Shown: positions 17,288-27,272 of the stretch, one piece after another | Layout: each line of letters opens with the position of its first letter | Numbering within the stretch: the first letter of the stretch is position 1 | Source: Thioclava sp. ES.031 | GTDB lineage: Bacteria > Pseudomonadota > Alphaproteobacteria > Rhodobacterales > Rhodobacteraceae | DNA length: 64,000 bases | Direction of reading: 5' to 3' | NCBI RefSeq assembly: GCF_002563775.1 | Contig: NZ_PDJO01000001.1 | Span: 3,226,501 to 3,290,500, forward strand | Position numbers and translations under genes: made by a program | The notes under the pieces: generated by a model | The model's input: the letters and a program-made list of their open reading frames with translations, nothing else | What the model was told of the DNA's origin: nothing | Database searches by the model: none

Positions 17288-17940
17288 CCGCCATAGCGGA
17301 AATTGCGCACATGCGCGGGCATCTCGACGCCCTCGAGGTTGCGCGGATCGGGGATCGGGTCGCCCATCTCCATACGGACCGGGATCACCCCGGCCCAGAT
17401 CGGAAGCGCGTAATCCTCCTCGTCGTCACTCGGCCCGCCGGTGCGGATCTTCGCGGCACCCTCGGTGATCTCCATCCCCAGCACGGTCGTCGCTTTCAGA
17501 TCCTGCGCGTGATCGGGGCGCAGCATCTCGTAGCGCCCCGGATAGAGATGGTTCACGAACGCCCCGAGCTTCTGCAGCTTCTCCGCCGGATCCTCCACCT
17601 TGAACGCAGTCCCGTAGAGCATCACCGACCGCGTGTTCAGCGAATGATGCATCCCCGAGCGCGCCAGCACCAACCCGTCGAGGATCGAGACCGTCAGGCA
17701 GACCTCGGCCTGCGTCTCGCTGCGCAGAGCACGGCTCGCGGAAGAGCCATGCCAATAGACGTGATTGCCCTCGCGCCATTGCATGGTCGGCGTCACGTAA
17801 GGCTTGCCGTCGCGCACATAGCCCACATGGCACATCGGCTGCGCATCGAGGATCGCGTTGATCGTCTCGCGGTCGAAATGGCCGCGCTCATGCAGGCGGC
17901 GCAGACGGGAACGGTCGGTCACGGGAAGGGTCTCGGTCAT
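17284..17940 (-). CDS. Pyridoxamine 5'-phosphate oxidase-like flavin-binding protein
   Basis: 218 residues of the split beta-barrel fold seen in PNPOx-like and nitroimidazole-resistance-type proteins: DAQPMCHVGYVRDGKPYVTP, then YWHGSSASRALR and a C-terminal ALPIWAGVIPVRM block. Such proteins bind FMN or another cofactor; the substrate is unknown. It is divergent from a MocR regulator with only 66 bases between, a common arrangement in which the MocR protein controls its neighbour, so a link to vitamin B6 or amine metabolism is plausible. The stop overlaps the end of the convergent 16331 fragment by 4 bases. Confidence 0.85.
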   Translation of the reverse strand: MTETLPVTDRSRLRRLHERGHFDRETINAILDAQPMCHVGYVRDGKPYVTPTMQWREGNHVYWHGSSASRALRSETQAEVCLTVSILDGLVLARSGMHHSLNTRSVMLYGTAFKVEDPAEKLQKLGAFVNHLYPGRYEMLRPDHAQDLKATTVLGMEITEGAAKIRTGGPSDDEEDYALPIWAGVIPVRMEMGDPIPDPRNLEGVEMPAHVRNFRYGG

Positions 17941-18006
17941 GGGGCTCTCAATCAAAGCGGGTCTCTCTTGTCCCGGCAGCGATACCGCCCTATTGGATAG
18001 GAAAAC

Positions 18007-19443
18007 ATGTCCAGTTTCGCCAAAATGTACCAGTCCAATCTGAACGCCGCCCTTTTCGGCCTGTCGCTGGATCGCCGCTCCGGCTTGCCGCTGCACGCGC
18101 AGCTGACGCAAGCGCTGCGCGAGATGCTGCGCGCCGATCCCGCCGCGGCCGGAGAGCGCCTGCCGCCAAGTCGCGCTCTGGCCGAGGAGCTGTCGGTCTC
18201 GCGCATGACGGTGACCACCGCCTATGACCAGCTGATCGCCGAGGGCTATCTGGTCACGCGTCCCGGCGGCGGAACCTATGTGGCCGAGGACCTGCCCCAT
18301 CTCGCACCGCCCGCGCCGCGGGACGCACCACATTCACAGCCGCACGCGGCACAGACGTGGCTGCCCTTTCAGCCCGGCCTGCCCGATCAGGCGCTGTTCC
18401 CGCACCGGCTCTGGGCGCGCCACCTCGAACGGGCATGGCGCAACCCCGATCCCGCGCTTCTCGACCGGCCCGACCCGTTCGGCTGGCACCCTTTGCGGCA
18501 GGCGATCCGCGACCACCTCGCGGCATGGCGCGGCCTCGACTGCGCGACCGAACAGGTGGTGATCACCGGTGGTGCGTGGGATGGGTTCGACTTGATCGCG
18601 CGGGCGGCGCTGCCCCCCGGCGCGCTGATGGCGACCGAAGATCCCGGCTGGGCGACGATGGGCCATGTGCTGACCGCAAGCGGGATCACCGAGCGCCCGG
18701 TACGCATCGACGCCGAGGGGCTCGATCCCGCCGATCTGCCGGCCGAGACCCGCGCGATCACCATCACCCCCTCGCGCCATTTCCCGACCGGGATCGCAAT
18801 GCCACTGACGCGTAGGCTGGCGCTGCTTGACTGGGCGCGCGAGCACGATGCGCTGATCGTCGAGGATGACTACGACAGCGAGTTTCGCTATCGCGGCCAG
18901 CCGCTGCCGGCGCTCGCGGGGCTCGATGGGTTGCAGCGCGTGATCTATATGGGCAGCTTCTCGAAACTGCTCAGCCCGGCGCTGCGGATCGGCTATCTGG
19001 TGTTGCCCGAGCGGCTGCTAACCCCGATGCGCGACGCGATTGCGACGACCGGATCGCGGGTCTCGATGGTTCCGCAACCGGCGCTGGCGAGTTTCATGGA
19101 GAGCGGCGAATTCGCGACCCATCTGCGGCGGATGCGCCGCCATTACGCCAAGCGCCAGCGTCACCTTCTGAGCGAACTGGCGGGGCTGGAGGACTATCTC
19201 CAACTTCAGCCCGACCCGTCGGGAATGCATCTCTGCTCAGGCCTCGGCCCGGCCCTCGCCCCTCTGGGCGACCGTGCGATATCCGAGCGCGCCAAAGAGG
19301 CTGGCCTCACGCTGCGCGCGCTCTCCGCCCATGCCCGCCTGCCCGACCCGCCGCAAGGCCTGCTCATGGGCTATGCCGCCTTCGACGAACCGGTGCTGAG
19401 CACCGCCGCAAATACGCTGCGCACCCTGCTGAGGACGCTTTAG
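18007..19443 (+). CDS. MocR/PdxR-type GntR regulator with aminotransferase-like domain
   Basis: 478 residues. A GntR winged helix (about 26-92: GLPLHAQLTQALREML, PPSRALAEELSVSRMTVTTA) is followed by a fold-type I aminotransferase-like domain with the PLP lysine K320 in YMGSFSKLLSPALRIGYLVL and VEDDYDSEFRYRG upstream. MocR regulators sense PLP or amine ligands. It is divergent from the PNPOx-like gene, its likely target. Its stop overlaps the hypE stop by 4 bases in convergent orientation. Confidence 0.92.
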   Translation: MSSFAKMYQSNLNAALFGLSLDRRSGLPLHAQLTQALREMLRADPAAAGERLPPSRALAEELSVSRMTVTTAYDQLIAEGYLVTRPGGGTYVAEDLPHLAPPAPRDAPHSQPHAAQTWLPFQPGLPDQALFPHRLWARHLERAWRNPDPALLDRPDPFGWHPLRQAIRDHLAAWRGLDCATEQVVITGGAWDGFDLIARAALPPGALMATEDPGWATMGHVLTASGITERPVRIDAEGLDPADLPAETRAITITPSRHFPTGIAMPLTRRLALLDWAREHDALIVEDDYDSEFRYRGQPLPALAGLDGLQRVIYMGSFSKLLSPALRIGYLVLPERLLTPMRDAIATTGSRVSMVPQPALASFMESGEFATHLRRMRRHYAKRQRHLLSELAGLEDYLQLQPDPSGMHLCSGLGPALAPLGDRAISERAKEAGLTLRALSAHARLPDPPQGLLMGYAAFDEPVLSTAANTLRTLLRTL

Positions 19444-20459
19444 CAGATACGCGGCAACTGCTCGCCCACCAGCATATCGACGATGCGCTGACCGCCGAAC
19501 GCCGTCGTCATTCGCACCTGCTTATGCCCCTCGACCGCACAGCCCACGATTACCGCGCCGGCCCCTTCGGGCCGCGCGCGCATCGCGGCCAGCGCCGCCT
19601 CCGCCTCGGCCTCGGGCACGAAAACCACCAGCCGCCCCTCATTGGCCAGATACAGTGGATCGAGCCCGAGGATCTCGCACATCCCGACGACCTCAGTGCG
19701 CAGCGGCAACGCATCTTCGGCGATCTCGATCCCGCAGCCCGCAGCCTCCGCAATCTCGTTGAGCGCCGAGGCCAGCCCGCCCCGCGTCAGATCGCGCGCG
19801 GCTTTCGCGCCCGGCGCCACCGCCAGCACATCCGCCATCAGATGCCCCAGAGCGGCGCAATCACTCTCGATCGCGCTCGACAGCGCCAGATCGCCGCGCG
19901 CAGCGAGGATCGTCGCACCGTGATCGCCCAGCACCCCGTTCACGATCGCCACATCGCCGGGCGCGACCAACCCGGCGGCCATCTCGACGCCGCCGGGGAT
20001 CACGCCGACGCCCGCTGTGGTGACGAACACCCCGTCGCAGGCCCCGCGCCCGACCACTTTGGTATCGCCGGTGACGATCTTCACACCGGCAGCCTCCGCC
20101 TCGCGCGCCATCGTCGCGACGATCCGGCGCAGAAGCGCGATCTCGGTGCCTTCCTCGATGATGAAAGCCGCCGAGAGCCAGAGCGGCTTCGCGCCCCCCA
20201 CCGCCAGATCGTTCACCGTACCGCAAACCGCGATCTTGCCGATATCACCGCCCGGAAACTCGATCGGCGTGACGACATAGCTATCGGTCGTAAAGGCCAG
20301 CCGCGCGCCGGGCTCGGCCAGCGCCTCAGCCTGCAGCCGCGCCTGATCCTCCATGCCGGGCGGCGCGAAGACCGAGGTGAACACTTCCTCGATCAGATCC
20401 CGCATCGCCTTGCCGCCGCCGCCATGGGCCAGCGTCACCCGCTCGTCGCGCAGAGCCAT
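19440..20459 (-). CDS. hypE: Hydrogenase maturation protein HypE (carbamoyl dehydratase)
   Basis: 339 residues of the PurM/ThiL-like family. HypE dehydrates the carbamoyl group passed by HypF on its C-terminal cysteine to thiocyanate, the source of the Fe-bound CN ligands. The protein starts MALRDERVTLAHGGGGKAM and ends in the diagnostic PRIC with the acceptor cysteine. The ATG at 20459 is used; a GTG nine bases upstream is less likely. Last gene of the hydrogenase locus. It is separated from hypD by about 110 bp of a dispersed hairpin repeat, unlike the tight packing elsewhere in the cluster. Confidence 0.96.
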   Translation of the reverse strand: MALRDERVTLAHGGGGKAMRDLIEEVFTSVFAPPGMEDQARLQAEALAEPGARLAFTTDSYVVTPIEFPGGDIGKIAVCGTVNDLAVGGAKPLWLSAAFIIEEGTEIALLRRIVATMAREAEAAGVKIVTGDTKVVGRGACDGVFVTTAGVGVIPGGVEMAAGLVAPGDVAIVNGVLGDHGATILAARGDLALSSAIESDCAALGHLMADVLAVAPGAKAARDLTRGGLASALNEIAEAAGCGIEIAEDALPLRTEVVGMCEILGLDPLYLANEGRLVVFVPEAEAEAALAAMRARPEGAGAVIVGCAVEGHKQVRMTTAFGGQRIVDMLVGEQLPRIC

Positions 20460-20471
20460 TCTAAACACCTT

Positions 20472-20571
20472 CGCCTTGGTTCAAATATCCCGGGGGAGCG
20501 CGCAAGCGCGGGGGCAGAGCCCCCTCTTCCCTCAATCACTGTCGCCCTCCGGCGACGGGGGCAGAGCCCCC
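20472..20571 (-). repeat. Dispersed hairpin repeat, copy 1 (hypD-hypE gap)
   Basis: On the minus strand it reads GGGGGCTCTGCCCCC twice (two hairpins) with a CGTCGCCGGAGGGCGAC palindrome between, then CCCCCGGGATATTTGAACC and AAGGCGAAG. Shares the core CGGGATATTT-N3-CCAAG with copies near 35340, 49725, 59575 and 59625. Confidence 0.75.
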
Positions 20572-21714
20572 CTACTCCGCCGGCTCGACAGCGCGCGCGC
20601 CGCCATATTGCCAATAGGCCGCACAGGCCCCTTCGGAACTCACCATCAGCGCGCCAAGCGGCATTTCCGGCGTGCAGCCGCGCCCGAATTGCGGGCACTC
20701 CACCGGCTTCATCCGCCCCGTCATCACCTGCCCGCAAGCGCAACCCTCGGCCTCTTCGACCTCGCGCCGACCGGCGGCATAGCCGATGCCGAATTTCTCC
20801 TCGGCGTCATAGGCCTCGTATTGCGTACGGATGCGCAGGCCGGACTTGTCGATCTCGCCCAAGCCGCGCCATTCAAAAGACGGCCGCGTCTCGTAGACAT
20901 CGTCGATCGCGGCAAGGCTGACCGGATTGCCATACTCGGGCACGACGCGGGCATATTGGTTCTCGACCTCGGCGCGGCCTTCGGCAATCTGACGCAGCAC
21001 CATCAGCACCGATTGCAGCAGATCGAGCGGTTCGAACCCGGCCACCGCGATCGGCTTGCCGTAATCCTGCGCGATGAAATCGTAGGGATGGATCCCGATC
21101 ACCATCGAGACATGGCCGGGCCCGATGAACCCGTCGAGGCACATATGCGGATCGTCGAGCAGCGCCTTGATCGGCTCGGGCACGGTGATGTGGTTACAGA
21201 ACACGCTGAAATTGCCCAGCCCCTCGCGCGCGGCCTGCTGGATCGCGAGCGCCGTGGAGGGGGTCGTGGTCTCGAAGCCCAAGCCAAAGAACACCACCTC
21301 GCGTTCCGGGTTGCGGCGCGCCAGTTCCAGCGCGTCGAGCGGCGAATAGACCATGCGAATATCCGCGCCATCGGCCTTCGCCTGCAGAAGCGATTTCTTC
21401 GTGCCCGGCACACGCATCGCATCGCCGAAAGTGGTGAAGATCACGCCCTCTCGCTCGGCGATCTCGATGCATTCATCGACCCGCGCACGCGGCAGCACGC
21501 AGACCGGGCAGCCGGGGCCGTGGATGAACTCGATGCCTTCATGGACCAGCTTGTCGAGCCCGTAGCGGAAGATCGAATGGGTATGCCCGCCGCAGACCTC
21601 CATGATGTGGACGGGCTTGTCCTTCATCGCGCCGATCTGATCGGCCACCTTGGCGATCTCGGCCAGCAGCACCTTGGCGGCTTTCGGATCGCGGAATTCG
21701 GATGCGAATTTCAT
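20572..21714 (-). CDS. hypD: Hydrogenase maturation protein HypD
   Basis: 380 residues. An Fe-S scaffold protein that, with HypC, carries the Fe(CN)2CO unit made by HypE and HypF. Cysteine motifs are in place: CGGHTHSIFRYG near the start, GPGCPVCVLPRARVDECIE, and the C-terminal cluster ligands CACGQVMTGRMKPVECPQF and GRGCTPEMPLG. The start MKFASEFRD lies 5 bases after the hypC stop. The frame is open upstream inside hypC, but the family starts here. Confidence 0.97.
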   Translation of the reverse strand: MKFASEFRDPKAAKVLLAEIAKVADQIGAMKDKPVHIMEVCGGHTHSIFRYGLDKLVHEGIEFIHGPGCPVCVLPRARVDECIEIAEREGVIFTTFGDAMRVPGTKKSLLQAKADGADIRMVYSPLDALELARRNPEREVVFFGLGFETTTPSTALAIQQAAREGLGNFSVFCNHITVPEPIKALLDDPHMCLDGFIGPGHVSMVIGIHPYDFIAQDYGKPIAVAGFEPLDLLQSVLMVLRQIAEGRAEVENQYARVVPEYGNPVSLAAIDDVYETRPSFEWRGLGEIDKSGLRIRTQYEAYDAEEKFGIGYAAGRREVEEAEGCACGQVMTGRMKPVECPQFGRGCTPEMPLGALMVSSEGACAAYWQYGGARAVEPAE

Positions 21715-21719
21715 CTGTC

Positions 21720-22007
21720 TCACTCCCCTGCCAGCGCGGCGTCGCCCGCGGCCATCTGTTCCAGCGCCTCTTGCGCCTCGCCAAGATCGCGCAGCGCGAT
21801 CAGCGTCTTTTCGGCCTCGTCCTCGTCGATCAGGCTCATCGCGAAGCCGACATGGATCAGCGCCCATTGCCCCACGAGCCCCTCCAGCGCGCCCTCGGCC
21901 ACGCAGGCCACGTTCACCTCGCGGCGCACGCCCGACACCTCGGCCATCGCCATCTGGCGCGTCTCATCGGTGATCGCCACGATCTGGCCCGGAATACCCA
22001 AACACAT
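21720..22007 (-). CDS. hypC: Hydrogenase maturation chaperone HypC
   Basis: 95 residues with the invariant start [12 protein letters not shown], whose Cys2 holds the iron ligand complex with HypD and contacts the large-subunit precursor. Its ATG overlaps the hupR stop (TGATG). A second HypC-family gene, hupF, is at 27700, so the cluster has both paralogues as in R. capsulatus. Confidence 0.96.
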   Translation of the reverse strand: MCLGIPGQIVAITDETRQMAMAEVSGVRREVNVACVAEGALEGLVGQWALIHVGFAMSLIDEDEAEKTLIALRDLGEAQEALEQMAAGDAALAGE

Positions 22008-23482
22008 CAGTCACTCTCCTCCTCAGTGGCCACCGACGGGTCGGCGATGCCGTAACGATCCAGTTTCGCCCGCAGGCCCACGCGCGACAGGCCCAGCTCG
22101 GCCGCCGCCCGGCTCTTGTTCCAGCGGTTGCGAGTGAGCGTCTCGCGCAAGATGCGCATTTCCATCAGCTCGATCCGGTCCTTGAGCGTGCCCTCGGCGG
22201 TCATCACGTCCTCGGCGGCGCGGTCGGCGCCCTCATCCGACGGATCGGCCTGCAGGATGTGACGCGAGATCAGCTCGGCGCCGAGCACATTGTCCTGCGC
22301 AAAGATCAGCATCCGCGTGACCTCGTTGGTCAGTTCGCGCAGATTGCCGGGCCAGTCGTAATTCTCCAGAAATTCCAGCGCCGCCGCCTCGAAACCCATC
22401 ACCGGCTTGCCATGGCTCGTCGCGACCTCGGACAGGATCGCCTGCGCCAGCATCGCAACGTCGCCGCGCCGCGCGCGCAGCGGCGGGATCGCGATCTCGC
22501 CAAGGCTCAGCGCGTAGTAAAGATCGGTGCGGAACCGCCCCTCGGCGACGCCTGCACGCAGGTCGCCCGACGCGCCCGCGATCAGCCGCAGGTTGGTCGA
22601 GACCGCCTCCTGCCCGCCCACCGGCGTCACGGTCCCGTCGCGCAGCATCCGATGCAGCGCGAGTTGCAACGCCGGGCTCGCGCCCTCGATCCCCGCCAGA
22701 TAGAGCGTGCCGCGATCGGCCTTCTGCGCGAGCCCGATCTTGGCCACGCCGCCGGGCAGCACGCCGCGCTTGGCGCCGAACAGCTCGACCATCGCGAGAT
22801 CTTCCGGCATCCCGGAAATGTTCAATTCGTAGAACGGCTTCTCCGAACGCAGCGAGCCGTAATGCATCGCCCGCGCCATCTGCGTCTTGCCCGTACCCGG
22901 CTCGCCCGTCATCAGCACCGGCACGTCGAAGCTGGCATATTGCCGCGCGAGCGTGACCGCCGCGTTCATCGCGGAATTGGGCGAGCGCAGGATCGTCTCG
23001 AACCCCATGCCCTCGCGCAAGGACCGCCGCCGCTTCTCGACCCGCGTCTCGGTGGTCGAGTTGAGAAAGCGCATCTCCAGCGTCAGCCGTTCGTTCTCGC
23101 GCGACAGCTGGAACATCCGCGCGGCATTGCGCGCCACCGCCAGAAGCTGCTCGGGATGCCAGGGTTTGGCGATAAACTGGTGAATGCCCGCATCGTTGAT
23201 CGCGGCCACCATCGAGGCGCTGTCGGTATAGCCGGTGATGACGATACGCACGGTTTCCGGCCAACGCTCGCGCACCTCGGTGAGGAAATCGACCCCCGAG
23301 CGGCCGGGCATGCGCTGATCGCAAAAGATCACCTGCACCCATTCCTCTTCGAGCACCGCCATCGCCTCTTCAGCCCTCGGCGCGGTGAGGATCTCGAACT
23401 CGTCCTCGAGCGCCATTTTCATGGCCTGAAGCGAATGGGGCTCGTCATCGACGAGGAGGATGGCCGGGGTCGAGCCAGTCAT
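22007..23482 (-). CDS. hupR: Hydrogenase response regulator HupR (NtrC family)
   Basis: 491 residues: a receiver domain with phosphoacceptor D55 (IFCDQRMPG), an AAA+ domain with Walker A GEPGTGKT at 193-200, and a C-terminal Fis-type helix-turn-helix ([20 protein letters not shown]). It activates hupSLC in response to HupT and HupUV. Two AAA+ features are degenerate: the GAFTGA loop that contacts sigma-54 is replaced by RGVLPGG (239-245), and the usual Walker B acidic pair reads LYLAGIEG. In R. capsulatus, HupR works with sigma-70 and activates when unphosphorylated, and the sequence fits that mode. Its ATG overlaps the hypB stop (ATGA). Confidence 0.96.
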   Translation of the reverse strand: MTGSTPAILLVDDEPHSLQAMKMALEDEFEILTAPRAEEAMAVLEEEWVQVIFCDQRMPGRSGVDFLTEVRERWPETVRIVITGYTDSASMVAAINDAGIHQFIAKPWHPEQLLAVARNAARMFQLSRENERLTLEMRFLNSTTETRVEKRRRSLREGMGFETILRSPNSAMNAAVTLARQYASFDVPVLMTGEPGTGKTQMARAMHYGSLRSEKPFYELNISGMPEDLAMVELFGAKRGVLPGGVAKIGLAQKADRGTLYLAGIEGASPALQLALHRMLRDGTVTPVGGQEAVSTNLRLIAGASGDLRAGVAEGRFRTDLYYALSLGEIAIPPLRARRGDVAMLAQAILSEVATSHGKPVMGFEAAALEFLENYDWPGNLRELTNEVTRMLIFAQDNVLGAELISRHILQADPSDEGADRAAEDVMTAEGTLKDRIELMEMRILRETLTRNRWNKSRAAAELGLSRVGLRAKLDRYGIADPSVATEEESD

Positions 23483-24387
23483 GACGCGGCCTTCCGGTCG
23501 AGCCCGCGCTTGAGCCAATCGAGCCAGGCCTGCATCCCCTCGCCCGTGCGGGCGGAGACGCGCAGCACCTCGATCTCCGGATTCACGCGCTTGATATTGG
23601 CCTCGTAGAGATCGAGATCGACATCGCAATAGGGGGCCAGATCGGTCTTGTTGAGGATCGCGAGACCGGCGGCGGCGAACATGTCCGGGTATTTCAGCGG
23701 CTTGTCCTCGCCCTCGGTGACCGACAGGATCGCGACCTTCGCATCCTCGCCCAGATCGAAGGCGGCGGGGCAGACGAGGTTGCCGACATTCTCGATGAAC
23801 AGAAGCGACCCTTCGGGCAGCGCGAGCCGGTCGAGCGCGGTCTCGACCATGCGCCCGTCGAGGTGACAGCCCTTGCCGGTGTTCACCTGAATGGCCTTCG
23901 CGCCTGTCGCGCGGATGCGGTCCGCGTCGTTCGTCGTCTGCTGGTCGCCCTCGATCACCGCGAGCGGCGTATCTCCCAGCATCTCGATCGTGCGGCACAG
24001 GAGCGTGGTTTTGCCCGAGCCGGGAGAGGAGACGAGATTGGTCGCGAAGATAGCCTTCTGCGCCAGTCGCGCCCGGTTCTTCCCGGCGAAATCATTGTTT
24101 TTCGACAGGATATCGGTCTCGATCTCGATCAGACGTTCCTGGCTCATGCCCGGCACTTCGGTGCCTGCCGCCCCAAGGCCGATATGGATATCGCCGTGGT
24201 CGTGGTGGTGATGGTGGGGGGCGTGATCGTGAGAATGATGGCTCTGCGTGGGTGCCGGGGCCGCCGGGGCTCCTTGCGCGAGTACCGCCAGAGGCGTCGC
24301 TTTCGGCACAGCCTGACCGCTCTTTTCCAGATGGGCGCGGAACTGATCTTCCACGCTATGTCCGCTGCATCCGCACACCGTGCACAT
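23479..24387 (-). CDS. hypB: Hydrogenase nickel incorporation GTPase HypB
   Basis: 302 residues. It begins with the nickel site MCTVCGCSG, followed around residues 49-68 by a histidine-rich stretch ([19 protein letters not shown]) that can store nickel, then the SIMIBI GTPase with P-loop [15 protein letters not shown] and NKTDL. It delivers nickel with HypA. The ATG at 24387 shares its A with the hypA stop. Confidence 0.97.
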   Translation of the reverse strand: MCTVCGCSGHSVEDQFRAHLEKSGQAVPKATPLAVLAQGAPAAPAPTQSHHSHDHAPHHHHHDHGDIHIGLGAAGTEVPGMSQERLIEIETDILSKNNDFAGKNRARLAQKAIFATNLVSSPGSGKTTLLCRTIEMLGDTPLAVIEGDQQTTNDADRIRATGAKAIQVNTGKGCHLDGRMVETALDRLALPEGSLLFIENVGNLVCPAAFDLGEDAKVAILSVTEGEDKPLKYPDMFAAAGLAILNKTDLAPYCDVDLDLYEANIKRVNPEIEVLRVSARTGEGMQAWLDWLKRGLDRKAAS

Positions 24388-24728
24388 CAGAGCACCTCCA
24401 TATCCTTGATCCGCATCTCCTCGCCGCCCTGCGCCAGCAATTTGCCGCCGCCGCAGTTCGGGCAAGGGTCCAGTCGATGTTCGATTTCCACAGTCTCCGC
24501 GCAATCATAGCAGAGCGCTTTGCCGGGAATGTCGATAATCTGCAATTCCGCGCCTTCCGCGGGCGAGCCGCGCATCACCACGTCGAAGGCGAATTCCAGC
24601 GCGTGTTTCTCGACGCCCGCGAAGCGTCCGATTTCGAGCCGCAGCGTGGTCACGCGCGAAAAGCTGTTGGCCTTGGCCGCATCCTCGATCACGCCGCGGA
24701 TGCCTTCGGCGATCGACATCTCATGCAT
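24387..24728 (-). CDS. hypA: Hydrogenase nickel metallochaperone HypA
   Basis: 113 residues, starting [10 protein letters not shown] with the nickel-binding His2. The zinc ribbon is CYDC, then CPNC. It inserts nickel into the large subunit with HypB. It overlaps hupK by 8 bases and hypB by 1. Confidence 0.97.
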   Translation of the reverse strand: MHEMSIAEGIRGVIEDAAKANSFSRVTTLRLEIGRFAGVEKHALEFAFDVVMRGSPAEGAELQIIDIPGKALCYDCAETVEIEHRLDPCPNCGGGKLLAQGGEEMRIKDMEVL

Positions 24729-25605
24729 CGGCGACCTCCCGCATCAGAACTGGCACGCAGGGATCGAGTATGTCCACCACCAAGCTCGCCAAAGACGCTT
24801 TCTCTGCAGGCAGGGTCTCCAAGCTGAGCTGCAACATCCCGCCGGGCACGGTCAGATGATCGGTCGGCGTGATCCGCGTGAGCGCGCTCACACGACCGGC
24901 GCTCAGTCTGACCTGCAAGGTATAAGCGCCACGCGCCGCCGCGACCGAGGCCACGCCCGGCGCGATCCGGCTTGCGGGTGGCCGATCGAAGCACAGCCGA
25001 TCCAGATCGACAACGCGCCCCAGCGACCGCCAGAGCGGCCCGCGGCCGTAGCGCGCTTCGGCCTGACGCATCAGATCGGCGTCGCGCACCCGTCCGGCGG
25101 CGGAATTTTCCTGCGGCACCAGCGACAAAGGCTGCGACAGGTCGGGCAGATCGGCCACCGCTTCGCCCGGCGCGAAGCGCTCCGCGATCGCGGCCAGAAG
25201 CGGGCTAATCCCCGCGCCGGAACTCAGCCAGTCCGCGAGCTGTAAGGGCCGCGCACCGCCCCAGATCCAGCGCTGCAACGCCGCGCCGCCCTTCGACCAC
25301 TCCGCAGGCAGCGGCATCGGGTCGTGACCGATCAGCGCAGGCCAGCGCAGGCATAGCTTGGATAGATGGTCGCGCAAAATCTCGCGCCGCGGGTCGCATC
25401 CGGCGGTCTCCAGCCCCGTCGCGAGCCGCACCGCGAGGCCCTGCGCCATGCCGCACAGGTTGAACAGGCGAGGCATCAGTTCCGCGACCTCTTCGGGCGT
25501 CTTGCCCAGCATCATCGCCTCGACCGGGCTCGGCGCGGGCAGCGCAAGCACCGCCTTCAGCCGAGCGCCGTCACGCGCAATGGTTATGCCGAGCGTCTGG
25601 TTCAT
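24721..25605 (-). CDS. hupK: Hydrogenase assembly protein HupK
   Basis: 294 residues, a divergent relative of the hydrogenase large subunit, thought to act as a scaffold during cofactor assembly. The C-terminus keeps a single large-subunit-like motif, LDPCVPV, and the N-terminal [11 protein letters not shown] corresponds to the large-subunit L1 region with one cysteine left. Overlaps hupJ by 4 bases and hypA by 8. Confidence 0.92.
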   Translation of the reverse strand: MNQTLGITIARDGARLKAVLALPAPSPVEAMMLGKTPEEVAELMPRLFNLCGMAQGLAVRLATGLETAGCDPRREILRDHLSKLCLRWPALIGHDPMPLPAEWSKGGAALQRWIWGGARPLQLADWLSSGAGISPLLAAIAERFAPGEAVADLPDLSQPLSLVPQENSAAGRVRDADLMRQAEARYGRGPLWRSLGRVVDLDRLCFDRPPASRIAPGVASVAAARGAYTLQVRLSAGRVSALTRITPTDHLTVPGGMLQLSLETLPAEKASLASLVVDILDPCVPVLMREVADA

Positions 25606-26441
25606 TCCGCGTCATCCGCCGCGTCGCACGGCGCATCCTCGGCCAGACCGGCCGAGATCAGCTTGCGCCGGGTCGGCTGCGCCATCTCCTCGACGCGCGC
25701 ATCTTCCGCCGCCTGCGCAGCCTCCGCCTCCTCGACCGCGGCAAGCTCGGCCTCGCGACCGGCGCGGATTTCGGATTTGCGATCCGTCTCGGCGCGGTTC
25801 TCGTCCTTGAACAGCTCCATCATGATCGCGCGGGCGACATCGGTCGCTTGCATCTGCGTCTGGAAATCGCCCATCGGCGAGAAGAGCGAGCACGCCTTGT
25901 AGCCGCCGCCCATCTCGCGGACGTTATGGATGAACTCATAGGTGCCGGACGGGAAATCGATGTTTTCCTTGGCGCCGGGGACCAGCGCCGACCAATCCTC
26001 GCCCTCGCGCGGCAACATGATCAGGTTCATGAACCACGGGCTGACAAGGACACCGAGCCCGCGCCCCTCATGGGAGACGAACCCCACCGGCTCGACCGAG
26101 AGCGCCTTGTTCACCAAGGGCACGTCGCGCATTTTCGAATGCCAGACCTCGCGGAAATCGGCGGTGAGCTTGGCCACCTGTTCCTCGATCCGGCGCGCCT
26201 CCAGCATCGCGGGCGCGCCCGGATCGGTCTGCACCATGAACTGCTCTTTCGGCGCATCGCAATTGGGGCAATGCCAGTCCTCGGGCAGCATTGAGAACGG
26301 CGTGCCGGGCAGGACCTGACGGAAATCGTCGCCCTCCGCCGGATCGTAAGGCGTCCAGCAGATCTTGCATTCCATGATCGCCTGATCGGAAATCCGATCA
26401 TTGGCGCCCATGTAGCTTCCCTCGAACCCCGCAACGCTCAT
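25602..26441 (-). CDS. hupJ: Rubredoxin-HupJ fusion hydrogenase assembly protein
   Basis: 279 residues. An N-terminal rubredoxin (about 23-70) with CKICWTPYDPAEGDD and CPNCDAPKEQF is fused to a HybE/HupJ chaperone domain (about 85-215) with HSKMRDVPLVNKAL and VSPWFMNLIMLP. An Ala/Glu-rich tail of about 55 residues follows. In rhizobia these are the separate proteins HupI and HupJ; R. capsulatus has a similar fusion. The rubredoxin is thought to protect or reduce the small-subunit clusters during aerobic assembly. ATGA overlap with hupH. Confidence 0.93.
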   Translation of the reverse strand: MSVAGFEGSYMGANDRISDQAIMECKICWTPYDPAEGDDFRQVLPGTPFSMLPEDWHCPNCDAPKEQFMVQTDPGAPAMLEARRIEEQVAKLTADFREVWHSKMRDVPLVNKALSVEPVGFVSHEGRGLGVLVSPWFMNLIMLPREGEDWSALVPGAKENIDFPSGTYEFIHNVREMGGGYKACSLFSPMGDFQTQMQATDVARAIMMELFKDENRAETDRKSEIRAGREAELAAVEEAEAAQAAEDARVEEMAQPTRRKLISAGLAEDAPCDAADDAE

Positions 26442-27268
26442 CGGATCGCCTCCAGCACTTCGACGATCCGCTCGGCGGAGTCGGCGAGGTCCTCTTTCGC
26501 GGCGATCGCCACTTCGGGCATCGTGGTCACTTCGAACGTGTCGAGGATCAGCGTGTCCATCGAGTTGAAGAACTGCACCCGCCAGACATGGGGTAGCCCG
26601 GTCGCGGTGACGCGGCAATTGCCGTAGCCACGCGACAGGATCGTCACCGCGCCTTCGCCCGTCGCCGCGTCGAGCCAGGCGAGGTCTTCCTCGGTATGGG
26701 GCAGCAGGGTCAGGTTCACCACATGCGGCTCGCCGCCCATGAAGCTGCCCGATTTATCCTCCAGTTCGGCCATCAGCGCCGGCGCGTTCACGACGCCCGG
26801 ACCGCGCGGATGGGTCTTGCCTTCGGCCTTGCGGAACGGCTCGAAGGCGCGGCTCAGCGCCGCCGAAGGGACCGGACCGACCTCGATCTTGTCGACGCCC
26901 GAACCGGCGATCATCCAGACGCCCGCGAAGACCGACTCCTGCACCGCCAGCGCCGGGATGCCGCGGATCTTCATCGCGACCTCGCCCTGCCCCATCGTCT
27001 CGGCGATGAGCGCGCGGTTCTCGGCGTCGAGATGGCTCAGATCGAAGCTCGCCATGCCGCCTTGCGCCGCCGCCGCGCAGGCCTTCGCCACATCGGCGAG
27101 CGTCTTGAGCGCGGGCGTGACGCTGGAAGGGTCGTCGATGTCGGGCATATGCGCCGAATAGGTGCGCATACCGGAGGGAAGCTTCATATATTCGAGCTGT
27201 GCATCCTCGTCTTCGGGTTGCGAGCCGGGACCGAAGCCCATGGGCGGAAGGTGGAAATTGGAAACCAT
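26438..27268 (-). CDS. hupH: Hydrogenase expression/formation protein HupH (HyaF family)
   Basis: 276 residues of the HupH/HyaF family, needed for small-subunit maturation. Conserved blocks are LLPHTEEDLAWLDAATGEGA, ILSRGYGNCRVTATGLPHVW and VQFFNSMDTLILDTFEV. Starts 4 bases after hupG and overlaps hupJ by 4 bases. Confidence 0.94.
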   Translation of the reverse strand: MVSNFHLPPMGFGPGSQPEDEDAQLEYMKLPSGMRTYSAHMPDIDDPSSVTPALKTLADVAKACAAAAQGGMASFDLSHLDAENRALIAETMGQGEVAMKIRGIPALAVQESVFAGVWMIAGSGVDKIEVGPVPSAALSRAFEPFRKAEGKTHPRGPGVVNAPALMAELEDKSGSFMGGEPHVVNLTLLPHTEEDLAWLDAATGEGAVTILSRGYGNCRVTATGLPHVWRVQFFNSMDTLILDTFEVTTMPEVAIAAKEDLADSAERIVEVLEAIR

Positions 27269-27272
27269 CGTC

